Assembly: GCA_964393115.1 (NCBI GenBank)
Contig: CAYMST010000034.1
Coordinates: forward strand, 1 to 25,720
Direction of reading: 5' to 3'
Source: CAYMST01 sp964393115
GTDB lineage: Bacteria; Bacteroidota; Bacteroidia; Cytophagales; Cyclobacteriaceae
DNA length: 25,720 bases
Shown here: positions 15,407-22,960 of the stretch, piece by piece
How positions within the stretch are numbered: position 1 is the stretch's first letter
Layout of the letters: every line of letters begins with the position of its first letter
Notes under the pieces: model-generated
The model's database searches: none
Seen by the model: only the letters and a program-made list of their open reading frames with translations
Told to the model about the DNA's origin: nothing
Program-made: the position numbers and the translations under genes

Positions 15407-18211
15407 TTAAAGCTTAGATTTTAAAAATGTCGCAGTCTTGTTATTTTCCAATTTGATCATGTCTTCAGGCAATCCTGCGAAGCAAAGCTCTCCTCCATGC
15501 TCTCCTCCATCTGGTCCTAAGTCAATTATCCAGTCGGCACATTTAATAATTTCCATATTGTGTTCGATAATCAAAACCGTATTACCCTGATCCACTAATC
15601 GATTAACCGCATCTAAGAGTTTCTTAATGTCGTGAAAGTGGAGCCCTGTGGTCGGCTCATCAAAAATGAATAAAATATGATTCTTATCGGCACCACCACG
15701 AGATAAGAATGAAGCGAGCTTCACCCTCTGTGCTTCACCTCCACTTAAGGTATTCGAGGCTTGACCTAGCTTAATATAGTCAAGGCCTACGTCTGAGAGG
15801 GGCTTTATCCGATTATAGATGGACTTGTGGTCTTCGAAAAATTCCAAGGCTTCATCCACCGTCATATCAAGGACTTCAAAGATGTTTTTATCCTTATACT
15901 TAACCTCGAGTATTTCTTCCTTAAAGCGCTTCCCTTTACAGTTCTCACAGGTTAAATGGATATCAGCCATAAACTGCATTTCTACCTTGATCACTCCTTC
16001 ACCCTGACAATTCTCGCATCTTCCTCCTTCTACATTAAAGGAGAAGAATGCCGGCTTATACCCCCTTTGCTTGGAAAGCTGCTGATCGGAAAAAAGTTGC
16101 CTGATATGATCATATGCTTTGATGTAAGTGATGGGGTTCGATCGTGAACTTTTACCAATAGGATTTTGATCCACAAACTCAATTTGATCAATTTTTCTGT
16201 GAAAACCCTTTACTGATTTGTGCTTTCCAGTAGTGTCGCTGTGTCCACCTAACACCTTAGTGATAGCAGGATAAACGATTTTCTTGATCAATGTAGACTT
16301 CCCAGAGCCACTAACACCCGTAACAACCGTAAGTGTACCCAGTGGAAATTGAATATCCACATTTTTTAGATTGTTTTCCTGCGCTCCCAAAACTTCAAAG
16401 CTATCGACCCACTTTCGACGTTGTCTTGGAGTCTCTATGACATCTCTTCCATTTAAGAATCTAGCCGTGTGCGATTGCTCTTCTGTTTGTATAGCATTCC
16501 AGTCACCCTGAAATACTAATTCACCGCCGTGACGTCCAGCATTTGGACCTATATCTATGATTTGGTCCGCTGCTTGCATGACCTCTTCCTCATGCTCAAC
16601 AACAATTACTGAGTTACCCAGATTTTTTAGTTTTTGTAAAACAGCAATCAAGCGCTGAGTATCTCTTGGGTGTAACCCAATGCTTGGCTCGTCTAAGATA
16701 TACATAGAACCAACCAGTGCGCTTCCCAAAGAGGTAGCCAGTTTGATGCGTTGATATTCACCACCTGAAAGTGTGGAAGTGAGTCTATTTAAGGTCAAAT
16801 AACCGAGCCCTACATCATGGAGGTAACTAAGCCGATTTTGAATTTCTTTTAAAATTCTACGGGCTACCTCTTGCTGACTAGGAGAAAGTTCTAAGTCATC
16901 AAAAAATGAGATCAACCTTCCCACAGGCATGAGTACCAAATCGGAAATCGACTTTCCATTAACTTTAACATATGCCGCATCCTTTCTTAATCGCGTGCCA
17001 TTACAATCTGGACAGTCCGTTCTGCCACGATAGCGCGCAAGCATTACGCGGTATTGAATCTTATGTGTCTTCGTCTCCAGATGACTAAAAAACTCATCTA
17101 ACCCTCGGAAGTATTCATTTCCCGTCCAGAGTAGCTCTTGTTCCTCTTTGGTAAGGTCCATAATTGCACGATGAATTGGAAAGTCAAATTTGATGCCTTC
17201 CTTCAGCAACGGGTTTAGCCAGGCGGACCAGCTATCACTTCGCCAAGGAACAATAGCGCCGTCATAAACAGAAAGAGATTTATCCGGTATTACCAAATCA
17301 GGGTCAATACCAAGTATCTTACCAAAACCCTCGCATCGCTTACAAGCACCATAGGGATTATTAAAGGAAAAAAAATTGATACTTGGCTCTTCAAATGATA
17401 TTCCGTCAAGTTCAAATTTGTCCGAAAACGTTCGTCTCTCTTCTCCCACCACTTGAATGTGACAGACCCCTTCTCCTTCAAAAAACGCCGTTTGAATAGA
17501 ATCCGAAAGGCGAAACCGAAAATCTTCACCGTCATCTGTAGCCACTCGATCAATCAGAATTTCAAAAACTCCGTCAGTCGCATTTTCAGCCTCTAGAAGC
17601 TCTTCTATGTATTTGAGTTGACCATCTTGTAAGACTCGTGTGTAGCCCTTGCTGAGCAGAATTTTAAGCTCATCCTCAAGTGATCGATCTTCCTTCTTGA
17701 CGAGTGGGGAGGAGATCACAACCTTAGTACCCTTAGTATAATGAAGAATGTGGTCAACAACATCAGTAACCGAGTCTCGCTTTACCACCTCGCCACTTAT
17801 AGGAGAGTAAGTAATCCCTACTCTAGAAAAAAATAACTTCAGGTAATCATATATCTCAGTAGTTGTACCAACAGTTGATCTTGGATTTCGGGTATTAACC
17901 TTTTGTTCAATGGCAATAGCAGGAGATACACCCTTTATGTAGTCAACTTCTGGCTTCTCCATTCTCCCGAGAAACTGCCGCGCATAGGAACTTAAGCTTT
18001 CAACATATTTGCGTTGTCCTTCTGCAAATAGAGTATCAAAAGCTAAGCTAGACTTACCAGATCCGGAAAGGCCAGTAATCACCACCAGTTCATTTCGTGG
18101 TATCGCGACGCTGAGTCCCTTCAAATTATTTACACGGGCATTTTTGATGATAATGAACTTCTTTGAATCCAGCGTATCCAAATGGTTCGTAGCATCTATA
18201 GAATGAGGCAT
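15407..18211 (-). CDS. uvrA: Excinuclease ABC subunit A
   Basis: Damage-recognition ATPase of nucleotide excision repair; the dimer loads UvrB on lesions. The 934 residues are of normal length and hold two ABC ATPase modules. Module 1: Walker A GLSGSGKSS near residue 46, CKRCEGFG of the first zinc module, the RGRTDCPDCNGTRL insertion, signature LSGGEYQRIKLA, Walker B MYILDEPSIGLHPRD. Module 2: GVSGSGKSTLI, the second zinc module in CENCQGEG and CENCKGKRF, signature LSGGEAQRVKLASFL, and IFDEPTTGLHFHDI. The RKYVESLSSYARQFLGRMEKP UvrB-contact region is intact. The ATG at 18209-18211 lies just downstream of a TAnnTTTG box. The cysteines in all zinc modules appear complete. A 112-residue unknown gene follows 75 bases later. 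Confidence 0.98.
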   Translation of the reverse strand: MPHSIDATNHLDTLDSKKFIIIKNARVNNLKGLSVAIPRNELVVITGLSGSGKSSLAFDTLFAEGQRKYVESLSSYARQFLGRMEKPEVDYIKGVSPAIAIEQKVNTRNPRSTVGTTTEIYDYLKLFFSRVGITYSPISGEVVKRDSVTDVVDHILHYTKGTKVVISSPLVKKEDRSLEDELKILLSKGYTRVLQDGQLKYIEELLEAENATDGVFEILIDRVATDDGEDFRFRLSDSIQTAFFEGEGVCHIQVVGEERRTFSDKFELDGISFEEPSINFFSFNNPYGACKRCEGFGKILGIDPDLVIPDKSLSVYDGAIVPWRSDSWSAWLNPLLKEGIKFDFPIHRAIMDLTKEEQELLWTGNEYFRGLDEFFSHLETKTHKIQYRVMLARYRGRTDCPDCNGTRLRKDAAYVKVNGKSISDLVLMPVGRLISFFDDLELSPSQQEVARRILKEIQNRLSYLHDVGLGYLTLNRLTSTLSGGEYQRIKLATSLGSALVGSMYILDEPSIGLHPRDTQRLIAVLQKLKNLGNSVIVVEHEEEVMQAADQIIDIGPNAGRHGGELVFQGDWNAIQTEEQSHTARFLNGRDVIETPRQRRKWVDSFEVLGAQENNLKNVDIQFPLGTLTVVTGVSGSGKSTLIKKIVYPAITKVLGGHSDTTGKHKSVKGFHRKIDQIEFVDQNPIGKSSRSNPITYIKAYDHIRQLFSDQQLSKQRGYKPAFFSFNVEGGRCENCQGEGVIKVEMQFMADIHLTCENCKGKRFKEEILEVKYKDKNIFEVLDMTVDEALEFFEDHKSIYNRIKPLSDVGLDYIKLGQASNTLSGGEAQRVKLASFLSRGGADKNHILFIFDEPTTGLHFHDIKKLLDAVNRLVDQGNTVLIIEHNMEIIKCADWIIDLGPDGGEHGGELCFAGLPEDMIKLENNKTATFLKSKL

Positions 18212-18238
18212 ATATTTTTTACTGAAACTTTAGGAGTG

Positions 18239-18246
18239 CAAATTTA
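18239..18246 (-). promoter_or_regulatory. Probable uvrA promoter -7 box
   Basis: On the - strand this reads TAAATTTG, an exact TAnnTTTG match, 27 bases before the uvrA ATG. The -33 region is weak: CTT stands at the expected distance. The short leader of about 20 bases is typical. Confidence 0.5.
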
Positions 18247-18517
18247 TTTTATTGTCTTAAAGGCATAAGAAATTATTTAATTGAAAAGTTCAGGTATCTA
18301 AAATAATTCTTGTGCAACCTTTAGGTAAGAAATGGTGTCTTAGATACAGTGGTTTTTAATGAAAACAATTAATGAATTCATTTGAGTCGCGTTTACCGGC
18401 ATTAAAAATTGCTTATTCAGACTTATTTAGATATATTTGAAAATACGCTATACTATTTTATAACAGTAACCCCTACAATATGGCATAAACTTCTACGTTC
18501 ATCAAACAAGTAGGAGC
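18247..18517. other. Divergent spacer between uvrA and the ECF sigma gene
   Basis: Part of a 306-base gap between uvrA and the sigma factor gene. Apart from the two promoters, one on each side, nothing is apparent: only frames of a few codons and no strong hairpin. Confidence 0.5.
18409..18439 (+). promoter_or_regulatory. Promoter of the ECF sigma operon (TTG-N20-TATATTTG)
   Basis: TTG at 18409-18411, a spacer of 20 bases, and TATATTTG at 18432-18439 form the best full match in the window to the Bacteroidota primary sigma consensus TTG-N17-23-TAnnTTTG. Transcription would start near 18446, giving a leader of about 70 bases. Confidence 0.65.
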
Positions 18518-19117
18518 ATGACAATTCAAAGTTGTGACGACAGCAAATTAGTAACGCTGTACAAAAACGGTGATGATTCAGCATTTGAAGAATTGTTGAA
18601 TCGTCACAAATCAAAGGTTTATACAACCATTTTTCTTATTGTAAAAGATCGCTATACAGCTGAAGATCTCATGCAAGAGGTATTCATTAAAGCGGTAAAC
18701 ACGATTAAGGGTGGGAAGTACGACGAACAGGGTAAATTTAAACCTTGGATTATGCGTATTGCTCACAACTTGTCGATTGACCACTTCAGAAAGGCTAAGC
18801 GGTATCCGACTATCGTCATGGAAGATGGTAAAAACGTAATGGACACATTAGGTTTTGCCGATAATCCTTTTGAAGACGAACAGATCAATAAGGATACTAA
18901 AAGCATTTTGAGAAGGTTTGTAAAACAACTTCCTCAAAGCCAGAAAGAAGTATTGATCATGAGGCATTATATGAAGATGAGTTTTAAAGAGATCGCTGAT
19001 GCTACAGATGTGAGTATTAATACAGCTCTTGGTAGAATGCGGTATGCTCTTTTGAACATACGAAAACAAATGCAAGAAAATAATATTGCCTATGACAAAA
19101 ATCTTTACGAAACATGA
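18518..19117 (+). CDS. RNA polymerase sigma factor, ECF (sigma-70) subfamily
   Basis: Alternative sigma factor of 199 residues. Region 2 spans about residues 22-95: FEELLNRHKSKVYTTIFLIV, DRYTAEDLMQEVFIKA, then FKPWIMRIAHNLSIDHFRKAKR, the core-binding and -10 recognition helices. Region 4 spans about 130-185: LPQSQKEVLIMRHYMKMSFKEIADATDVSINTALGRMRYAL, with the helix-turn-helix that contacts the -35. Length and order fit the RpoE-like group. The last 26 bases overlap the start of the next small gene, a hallmark of a sigma and its regulator made by coupled translation. Target genes cannot be read from the window. A match to the vegetative promoter type upstream suggests that expression is not solely autoregulated. 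Confidence 0.94.
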   Translation: MTIQSCDDSKLVTLYKNGDDSAFEELLNRHKSKVYTTIFLIVKDRYTAEDLMQEVFIKAVNTIKGGKYDEQGKFKPWIMRIAHNLSIDHFRKAKRYPTIVMEDGKNVMDTLGFADNPFEDEQINKDTKSILRRFVKQLPQSQKEVLIMRHYMKMSFKEIADATDVSINTALGRMRYALLNIRKQMQENNIAYDKNLYET

Positions 19118-19325
19118 TGCAGTAAAATTAATTTATGGCGAATTGAATCCGGCGCAAATGCTGGAAATGGACAAAAAAATGCTGATCGATGATGATCTGA
19201 ATCAGGAGTATGGAGCTCTCAGAGCTGTCGCAATGCAATTGGACAGCATTGAAATTGAACCTAACTTTTCTGTGTGCAGTAGAATTCTCGATTACGCGAA
19301 ATCAACTAATTTGCAAGCTATCTAG
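19092..19325 (+). CDS. Small protein overlapping the ECF sigma gene, putative anti-sigma or sigma regulator
   Basis: Product of 77 residues from the ATG at 19092 (TTG at 19086 is another in-frame option). It contains VKLIYGELNPAQMLEMDKKM followed by LIDDDLNQEYGALRAVAMQLDSI, a pattern like the short cytoplasmic N-terminal domain of Bacteroidota anti-sigma factors: an acidic helix ending in an LY-GEL type motif, then a second helix. It has no zinc-finger HxxxCxxC motif and no membrane span, which the typical anti-sigma factor would have. It ends EPNFSVCSRILDYAKST. It starts inside the sigma gene, so dosage is probably matched to sigma. The role is inferred from position and weak likeness, not from a firm domain hit. 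Confidence 0.65.
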   Translation: MTKIFTKHDAVKLIYGELNPAQMLEMDKKMLIDDDLNQEYGALRAVAMQLDSIEIEPNFSVCSRILDYAKSTNLQAI

Positions 19326-19330
19326 TAATT

Positions 19331-19343
19331 CCGGCTTAGCCGG
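19331..19343 (+). terminator. Small GC-rich hairpin between the sigma pair and nth
   Basis: CCGGC, loop TTA, GCCGG, lying 6 bases after the stop of the small regulator and 20 before the nth start. There is no long T tract, so it is more likely an attenuating or mRNA-stabilising hairpin than a full terminator. Confidence 0.3.
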
Positions 19344-19362
19344 TTAAGATAGAAGCAAATAA

Positions 19363-20010
19363 ATGACCAAAAAAGAACGTTACGAAGCATTCATTTCTCA
19401 CTTTAAGGGTAACTTTCTTGAAGCGGAGACGGAATTGCATTATCGTAACCCATTTGAACTACTGGTGGCGGTAATTCTTAGTGCTCAGTGCACGGATAAG
19501 CGCATTAATCAAGTCACTCCTGACTTGTTTAGAGACTTTCCGTCGCCAGAGAAAATGGCAGCAACAACGTTCGATGAATTATTTCCTTACCTCAAGAGTG
19601 TTTCCTACCCGAACAATAAAACGAAACACCTAATTGGTATGTCGAATATGCTCGTATCCGAATTTGACCATCAAGTTCCGGGCACCATGAAAGAGCTTAT
19701 AAGACTACCCGGCGTGGGCAGAAAAACCGCCAACGTCATTCTTTCCGTAATTTATGATCAGCCCGCGATGGCTGTTGACACCCATGTTTATCGGGTATCC
19801 AAGCGACTAGGCCTAGTGAGTCAAAGTCGTAAAACTCCACTTGAAGTAGAGCAAGACTTAATCAAATACATTCCCGAAAAATATGTTCCAGTGGCCCACC
19901 ATTGGCTTATTTTACATGGACGATATACCTGCCTTGCTAGAAAGCCTCATTGTGAGAAATGTTCCACTACACACTTTTGTAGGTATTTCAAAAAAACAGC
20001 AATTAAATAA
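19363..20010 (+). CDS. nth: Endonuclease III (DNA glycosylase/AP lyase)
   Basis: Base-excision repair enzyme that removes oxidised pyrimidines and cleaves the abasic site. The 215 residues show FELLVAVILSAQCTDKRINQVTP, then the helix-hairpin-helix LPGVGRKTANVIL with catalytic lysine K121, the catalytic aspartate D139 in AVDTHVYRV, and a 4Fe-4S cluster ligated by C190, C197, C200 and C206 with the diagnostic spacing C-x6-C-x2-C-x5-C. All numbers are one to three off the E. coli positions. The ATG lies 37 bases after the small regulator's stop on the same strand, so it may be read from the sigma promoter, which would place a repair gene in the same transcript. A 61-base gap follows before the GT4 gene. 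Confidence 0.97.
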   Translation: MTKKERYEAFISHFKGNFLEAETELHYRNPFELLVAVILSAQCTDKRINQVTPDLFRDFPSPEKMAATTFDELFPYLKSVSYPNNKTKHLIGMSNMLVSEFDHQVPGTMKELIRLPGVGRKTANVILSVIYDQPAMAVDTHVYRVSKRLGLVSQSRKTPLEVEQDLIKYIPEKYVPVAHHWLILHGRYTCLARKPHCEKCSTTHFCRYFKKTAIK

Positions 20011-20070
20011 ATAACTGAGCACATAAGACCTATTTATATGGATTGTGTATAATTCGATTACCGCCTACAC

Positions 20071-21228
20071 ATGAATATTCTATTCATACATCAGTATTTC
20101 AAGACACCTAAACAGGGGGGAGGGATTCGTTCGTATCTCCTCGCCAAAGAATTAGTAAAAGAAGGACATCATGTGTCCGTTGTCACTACTTCTAATAGCG
20201 GCAGAAAAAAACACGTTAGCATTGATGGCATATCGGTTTTTTACCTTCCTATACCCTACTTTCAATCATTTGGTTATCAAAAACGTATCATAACTTTTGT
20301 CAAATTTGCCTTCCAATCATTTTGGAAAGCCAAAAACTACGATTTTGATGTTGCCTACGTGATTACCACACCACTAACCACGGGGTTGACAGCCTTAATG
20401 ATCAAACTCTTCCTTAAAAAAAAGTATATATTCGAAGTAGGAGACCTATGGCCAGAGGTTCCTGTTCAAATGGGGGTTATAGATAACCATATTATCAAAA
20501 GCCTACTGTATCAGTTCGAAAAACTAGTTTACCGACAGGCTCATCAAATCATTGCTCTCTCTCCGGATATTCACGATTATATTGCAAGGAAAACCACTAA
20601 TCCTGTTCTCACACTTCCAAACCTTGCTCAAACTGATGTTTTCCATCCTTCATCTTGTTCAGAACGCGATACATTTATAATCTCTTATATTGGAGCTGCA
20701 GGTCGTGCTAACCATTTGGAATTTCTCATAGACGTGGCAGCAGCGTGTTTGCAGCAGCACCCAAACATACAATTCCAAATCGCCAGCACCGGCAGTGAGC
20801 TAACACGTATTCAATCCATGGCAAAGGATTTAGAAAACGTAAAATTCTTAGCATATGGCGATAAAGAGAAAGTAAGCGAGTACCTGAAAGTCGCTAACGC
20901 TATTTACATATCATTCGCCGAAGTAGATGCGCTCAGCACGGGAAGTCCCAACAAATTGTTTGATGGGTTATCTGCTGGGAAACTGATTATTACCAACTTC
21001 AACGGCTGGATTGATAAGCTATTACAAGAGAACAGGTGTGGGTTTAGCTATAACCCTAATGATCCACAGGAGTTTATTCGAAAAATCAAGCCCTTCTGTA
21101 ACGACGACGTTCTTCTTAAAGAGTATCAACAAAACGCTCGAAGGCTAGCCGAGCAACGGTTTTCCGTTGAAGTAAGCGGTCAGAAGCTGTCCACATTTCT
21201 CAAAGCGGATTATAGCCCGACTCCATAA
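20071..21228 (+). CDS. Glycosyltransferase family 4 (GT-B fold), WcaI/WbuB-like
   Basis: Cytoplasmic glycosyltransferase, probably for capsule, exopolysaccharide or LPS. Start ILFIHQYFKTPKQGGGIRSYLLAKELVKEGHHV is the standard first Rossmann unit of GT4, with the glycine-rich loop that meets the acceptor. Residues about 120-140 (FEVGDLWPEVPVQMGVI) match the WcaI/WbuB type seen in colanic acid and O-antigen loci. The second half (LSPDIHDYI, then ISYIGAAGRANHLEFLID, and SPNKLFDGLSAGKLIITNFNGW) carries the nucleotide-sugar site with its conserved glycine and the E/D-containing loop. Length 385 is normal. The 3' end overlaps the end of gldB, read in the opposite direction, by 29 bases. Confidence 0.87.
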   Translation: MNILFIHQYFKTPKQGGGIRSYLLAKELVKEGHHVSVVTTSNSGRKKHVSIDGISVFYLPIPYFQSFGYQKRIITFVKFAFQSFWKAKNYDFDVAYVITTPLTTGLTALMIKLFLKKKYIFEVGDLWPEVPVQMGVIDNHIIKSLLYQFEKLVYRQAHQIIALSPDIHDYIARKTTNPVLTLPNLAQTDVFHPSSCSERDTFIISYIGAAGRANHLEFLIDVAAACLQQHPNIQFQIASTGSELTRIQSMAKDLENVKFLAYGDKEKVSEYLKVANAIYISFAEVDALSTGSPNKLFDGLSAGKLIITNFNGWIDKLLQENRCGFSYNPNDPQEFIRKIKPFCNDDVLLKEYQQNARRLAEQRFSVEVSGQKLSTFLKADYSPTP

Positions 21229-22204
21229 ACATTTTACGGTAGTCATTGTAATGCATGATTTCCTGAATGGATAGATCAGGGTGAGTATCCGCATAAGATT
21301 CGACAATTTGTAGACCTAACCAACGTCCAATTCTTCCTGGACACTTATCCCCTATTTCCTGAATCTTAGGTCTTTCACCAATATATTTCGTTTTGATCCT
21401 GTGGGTGGTTTCATAGATAAGATTATTGTTGACAAAATGTGCCCATATTGTGATTTCATTCTTCTCAACATCTTCCAAAATATCTTCAGGATACCCCATA
21501 ATTATATGTTCTGGCGTGCATGACAACAGTTTTTTTCGAAGATAAATTGATTTACCATAATCGATCATTTCTGCCAAAAGCGTTTTATCCTTGGGGTCAA
21601 CGTTAGTAAATAAACCAGAATAGTAGGCCATAACCACGGCAGGTAAATGCTCCTTGTTGTATCTTTCTTGGATGTACTTGGGCACTTGATTGAGATGTGG
21701 CTTATACGAAGCACTCATCGGCAGAAAATAATCTAAACCTATGACCAAGAGACTATCTGAAACAAACATATCCCTGTAAAACCCTGATACCGTAGTGTAA
21801 ATACGAGGAATTTGAAAACTTGGAAATAAAACCTTGATTTTCGAAAATGCCTCAGCAAGCTGTTCTTCTACGCTCTCCAACTGTCCATACTCGGCCTCAA
21901 CTTCGTTGAGCAAAGTATCTATGTTAGGGTTTTGATATAAATGATAAATTCTCTTCCCTAAGATTTCCATACGCGGGTACTGTTGTGCATCAAAAAAGGC
22001 ATTTGAGACGCTACGGTTTTTCTTGAGCACGTTTGTCACATCATCAACACCCGAAGACTCCTGAAGCTTTACTTCTAGTCGATTGATATCCAATGATTTC
22101 AGTTGATCCGGTTGTAACACTATTTGAGTATCACATTCGTTTTTTTTACATGATACCGAGACAATAATGGGTATCAGGAAAATGAGAGTTTTAAATTTGC
22201 TCAT
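21200..22204 (-). CDS. gldB: GldB-like gliding motility lipoprotein
   Basis: Lipoprotein of the family of GldB, which is needed for gliding motility in Flavobacterium johnsoniae. The 334 residues start with a signal ending at the lipobox-like SVSC (Cys19). The body includes LLVIGLDYFLPMSASYKPHLNQVPKYI, then LPAVVMAYYSGLF, LLAEMIDYGKSIYLRKKLL, EITIWAHFVNNNLIYETTH and CPGRIGRWLGLQIVESYADTHPDLSIQEI, matching the family order (GLDYFL, LLAEMI.YGK, PGRIG.W.G..IV..Y). No HExxH zinc-protease motif is visible, as is usual for GldB. It is read away from the barrel gene; its start lies 15 bases from that of the neighbour. The 3' end overlaps the GT4 gene. Presence suggests a gliding or type IX secretion lifestyle, but this gene alone does not prove it. 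Confidence 0.87.
   Translation of the reverse strand: MSKFKTLIFLIPIIVSVSCKKNECDTQIVLQPDQLKSLDINRLEVKLQESSGVDDVTNVLKKNRSVSNAFFDAQQYPRMEILGKRIYHLYQNPNIDTLLNEVEAEYGQLESVEEQLAEAFSKIKVLFPSFQIPRIYTTVSGFYRDMFVSDSLLVIGLDYFLPMSASYKPHLNQVPKYIQERYNKEHLPAVVMAYYSGLFTNVDPKDKTLLAEMIDYGKSIYLRKKLLSCTPEHIIMGYPEDILEDVEKNEITIWAHFVNNNLIYETTHRIKTKYIGERPKIQEIGDKCPGRIGRWLGLQIVESYADTHPDLSIQEIMHYNDYRKMFMESGYNPL
22192..22199 (+). promoter_or_regulatory. Probable promoter -7 box for the barrel gene, inside gldB
   Basis: TAAATTTG is an exact TAnnTTTG match 20 bases before the barrel ATG. ATG at 22167-22169 stands at the -33 distance with a 22-base spacer, one base from TTG. It lies inside the first codons of gldB on the opposite strand. 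Confidence 0.45.
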
Positions 22205-22219
22205 TAATCGTTTATTAAC

Positions 22220-22894
22220 ATGCTCGTTAAAAAGGTAAAACTAACAATCAGAACGTTGGGAATCGTTGGATTCTTGTTGATCGCGCAGAATTCTTGGAGT
22301 CAAACGAGTCTCGGATTACGGTTTGCTACCGCAATTACTCCAAACCGTACGTTGCAGACATCAGATTCTAGTGACGTCGACCCAAAAGGTGCGGGCCTAA
22401 GGTTTTTATTAGGGTTCGATGTTGACTTTGTTCTTTCTACCAATTACACCTTTAATACAGGCTTACACTATGCCCCAAAACGAGTATCTGTGCTTATTAG
22501 TCCAGAGAATGGTGTTGATCCTAGTCCTCAAATTCAAGGGAAAGAAGAATATAGGTTACAATACATTCAAATTCCTTTGACCCTTAAAATGTACACCAGT
22601 GAAATAGGAGAGGGAAAACGTCTCTTCTTTCAACCAGGTTTTGTGTTAGAGTATTTAGTGTTTTCGGAGCCATTAGAAGACGAATATACATTAGTCGAAG
22701 AGTTCTCTTCTTTCGATATCTCTTTCAACTTTGGTGTCCATCTCGAATACTCCATATCAAGTACGGTGGTTACTACGGGTCTAAGTTATTACAGGGGTTT
22801 AATTAATTCCGTTCAGACGGTAAACCCTCTATTTGGAGATGATTTAACCATTCGAAATGATATGATCGCCATTTCTTTTGGGCTTAGGTTTTAG
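22220..22894 (+). CDS. Outer-membrane beta-barrel protein, PorT-like
   Basis: Exported barrel protein of 224 residues. A signal peptide (residues 1-28, cleaved near SWSQ) has a basic start, a hydrophobic core LGIVGFLLIAQ and a short polar end. The mature part is rich in alternating hydrophobic strands (YTFNTGLHYAPKRVSVLI, YRLQYIQIPLTLKMYT, SFNFGVHLEYSI) and ends in FGLRF, a terminal phenylalanine typical of outer-membrane barrels. It fits the broad PorT/OMP_b-brl class of the phylum. It cannot be assigned with confidence to the type IX secretion PorT itself, as no PorT-specific motif was recognised. The start is 15 bases from gldB, and a strong hairpin ends it. Confidence 0.83.
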   Translation: MLVKKVKLTIRTLGIVGFLLIAQNSWSQTSLGLRFATAITPNRTLQTSDSSDVDPKGAGLRFLLGFDVDFVLSTNYTFNTGLHYAPKRVSVLISPENGVDPSPQIQGKEEYRLQYIQIPLTLKMYTSEIGEGKRLFFQPGFVLEYLVFSEPLEDEYTLVEEFSSFDISFNFGVHLEYSISSTVVTTGLSYYRGLINSVQTVNPLFGDDLTIRNDMIAISFGLRF

Positions 22895-22931
22895 CCATAT
22901 TCATGAGCTGTGGTATTGTGGAAACTGACAT

Positions 22932-22960
22932 AAAAAAAGCCGCTTCATGCGGCTTTTTTT
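22932..22960. terminator. Strong bidirectional terminator between the barrel gene and rng
   Basis: AAAAAAAGCCGC (22932-22943) pairs with GCGGCTTTTTTT (22949-22960), loop TTCAT. T tracts occur on both strands, so it works both ways. The rng stop codon (22959-22961 on the - strand) lies within the hairpin. Confidence 0.95.
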
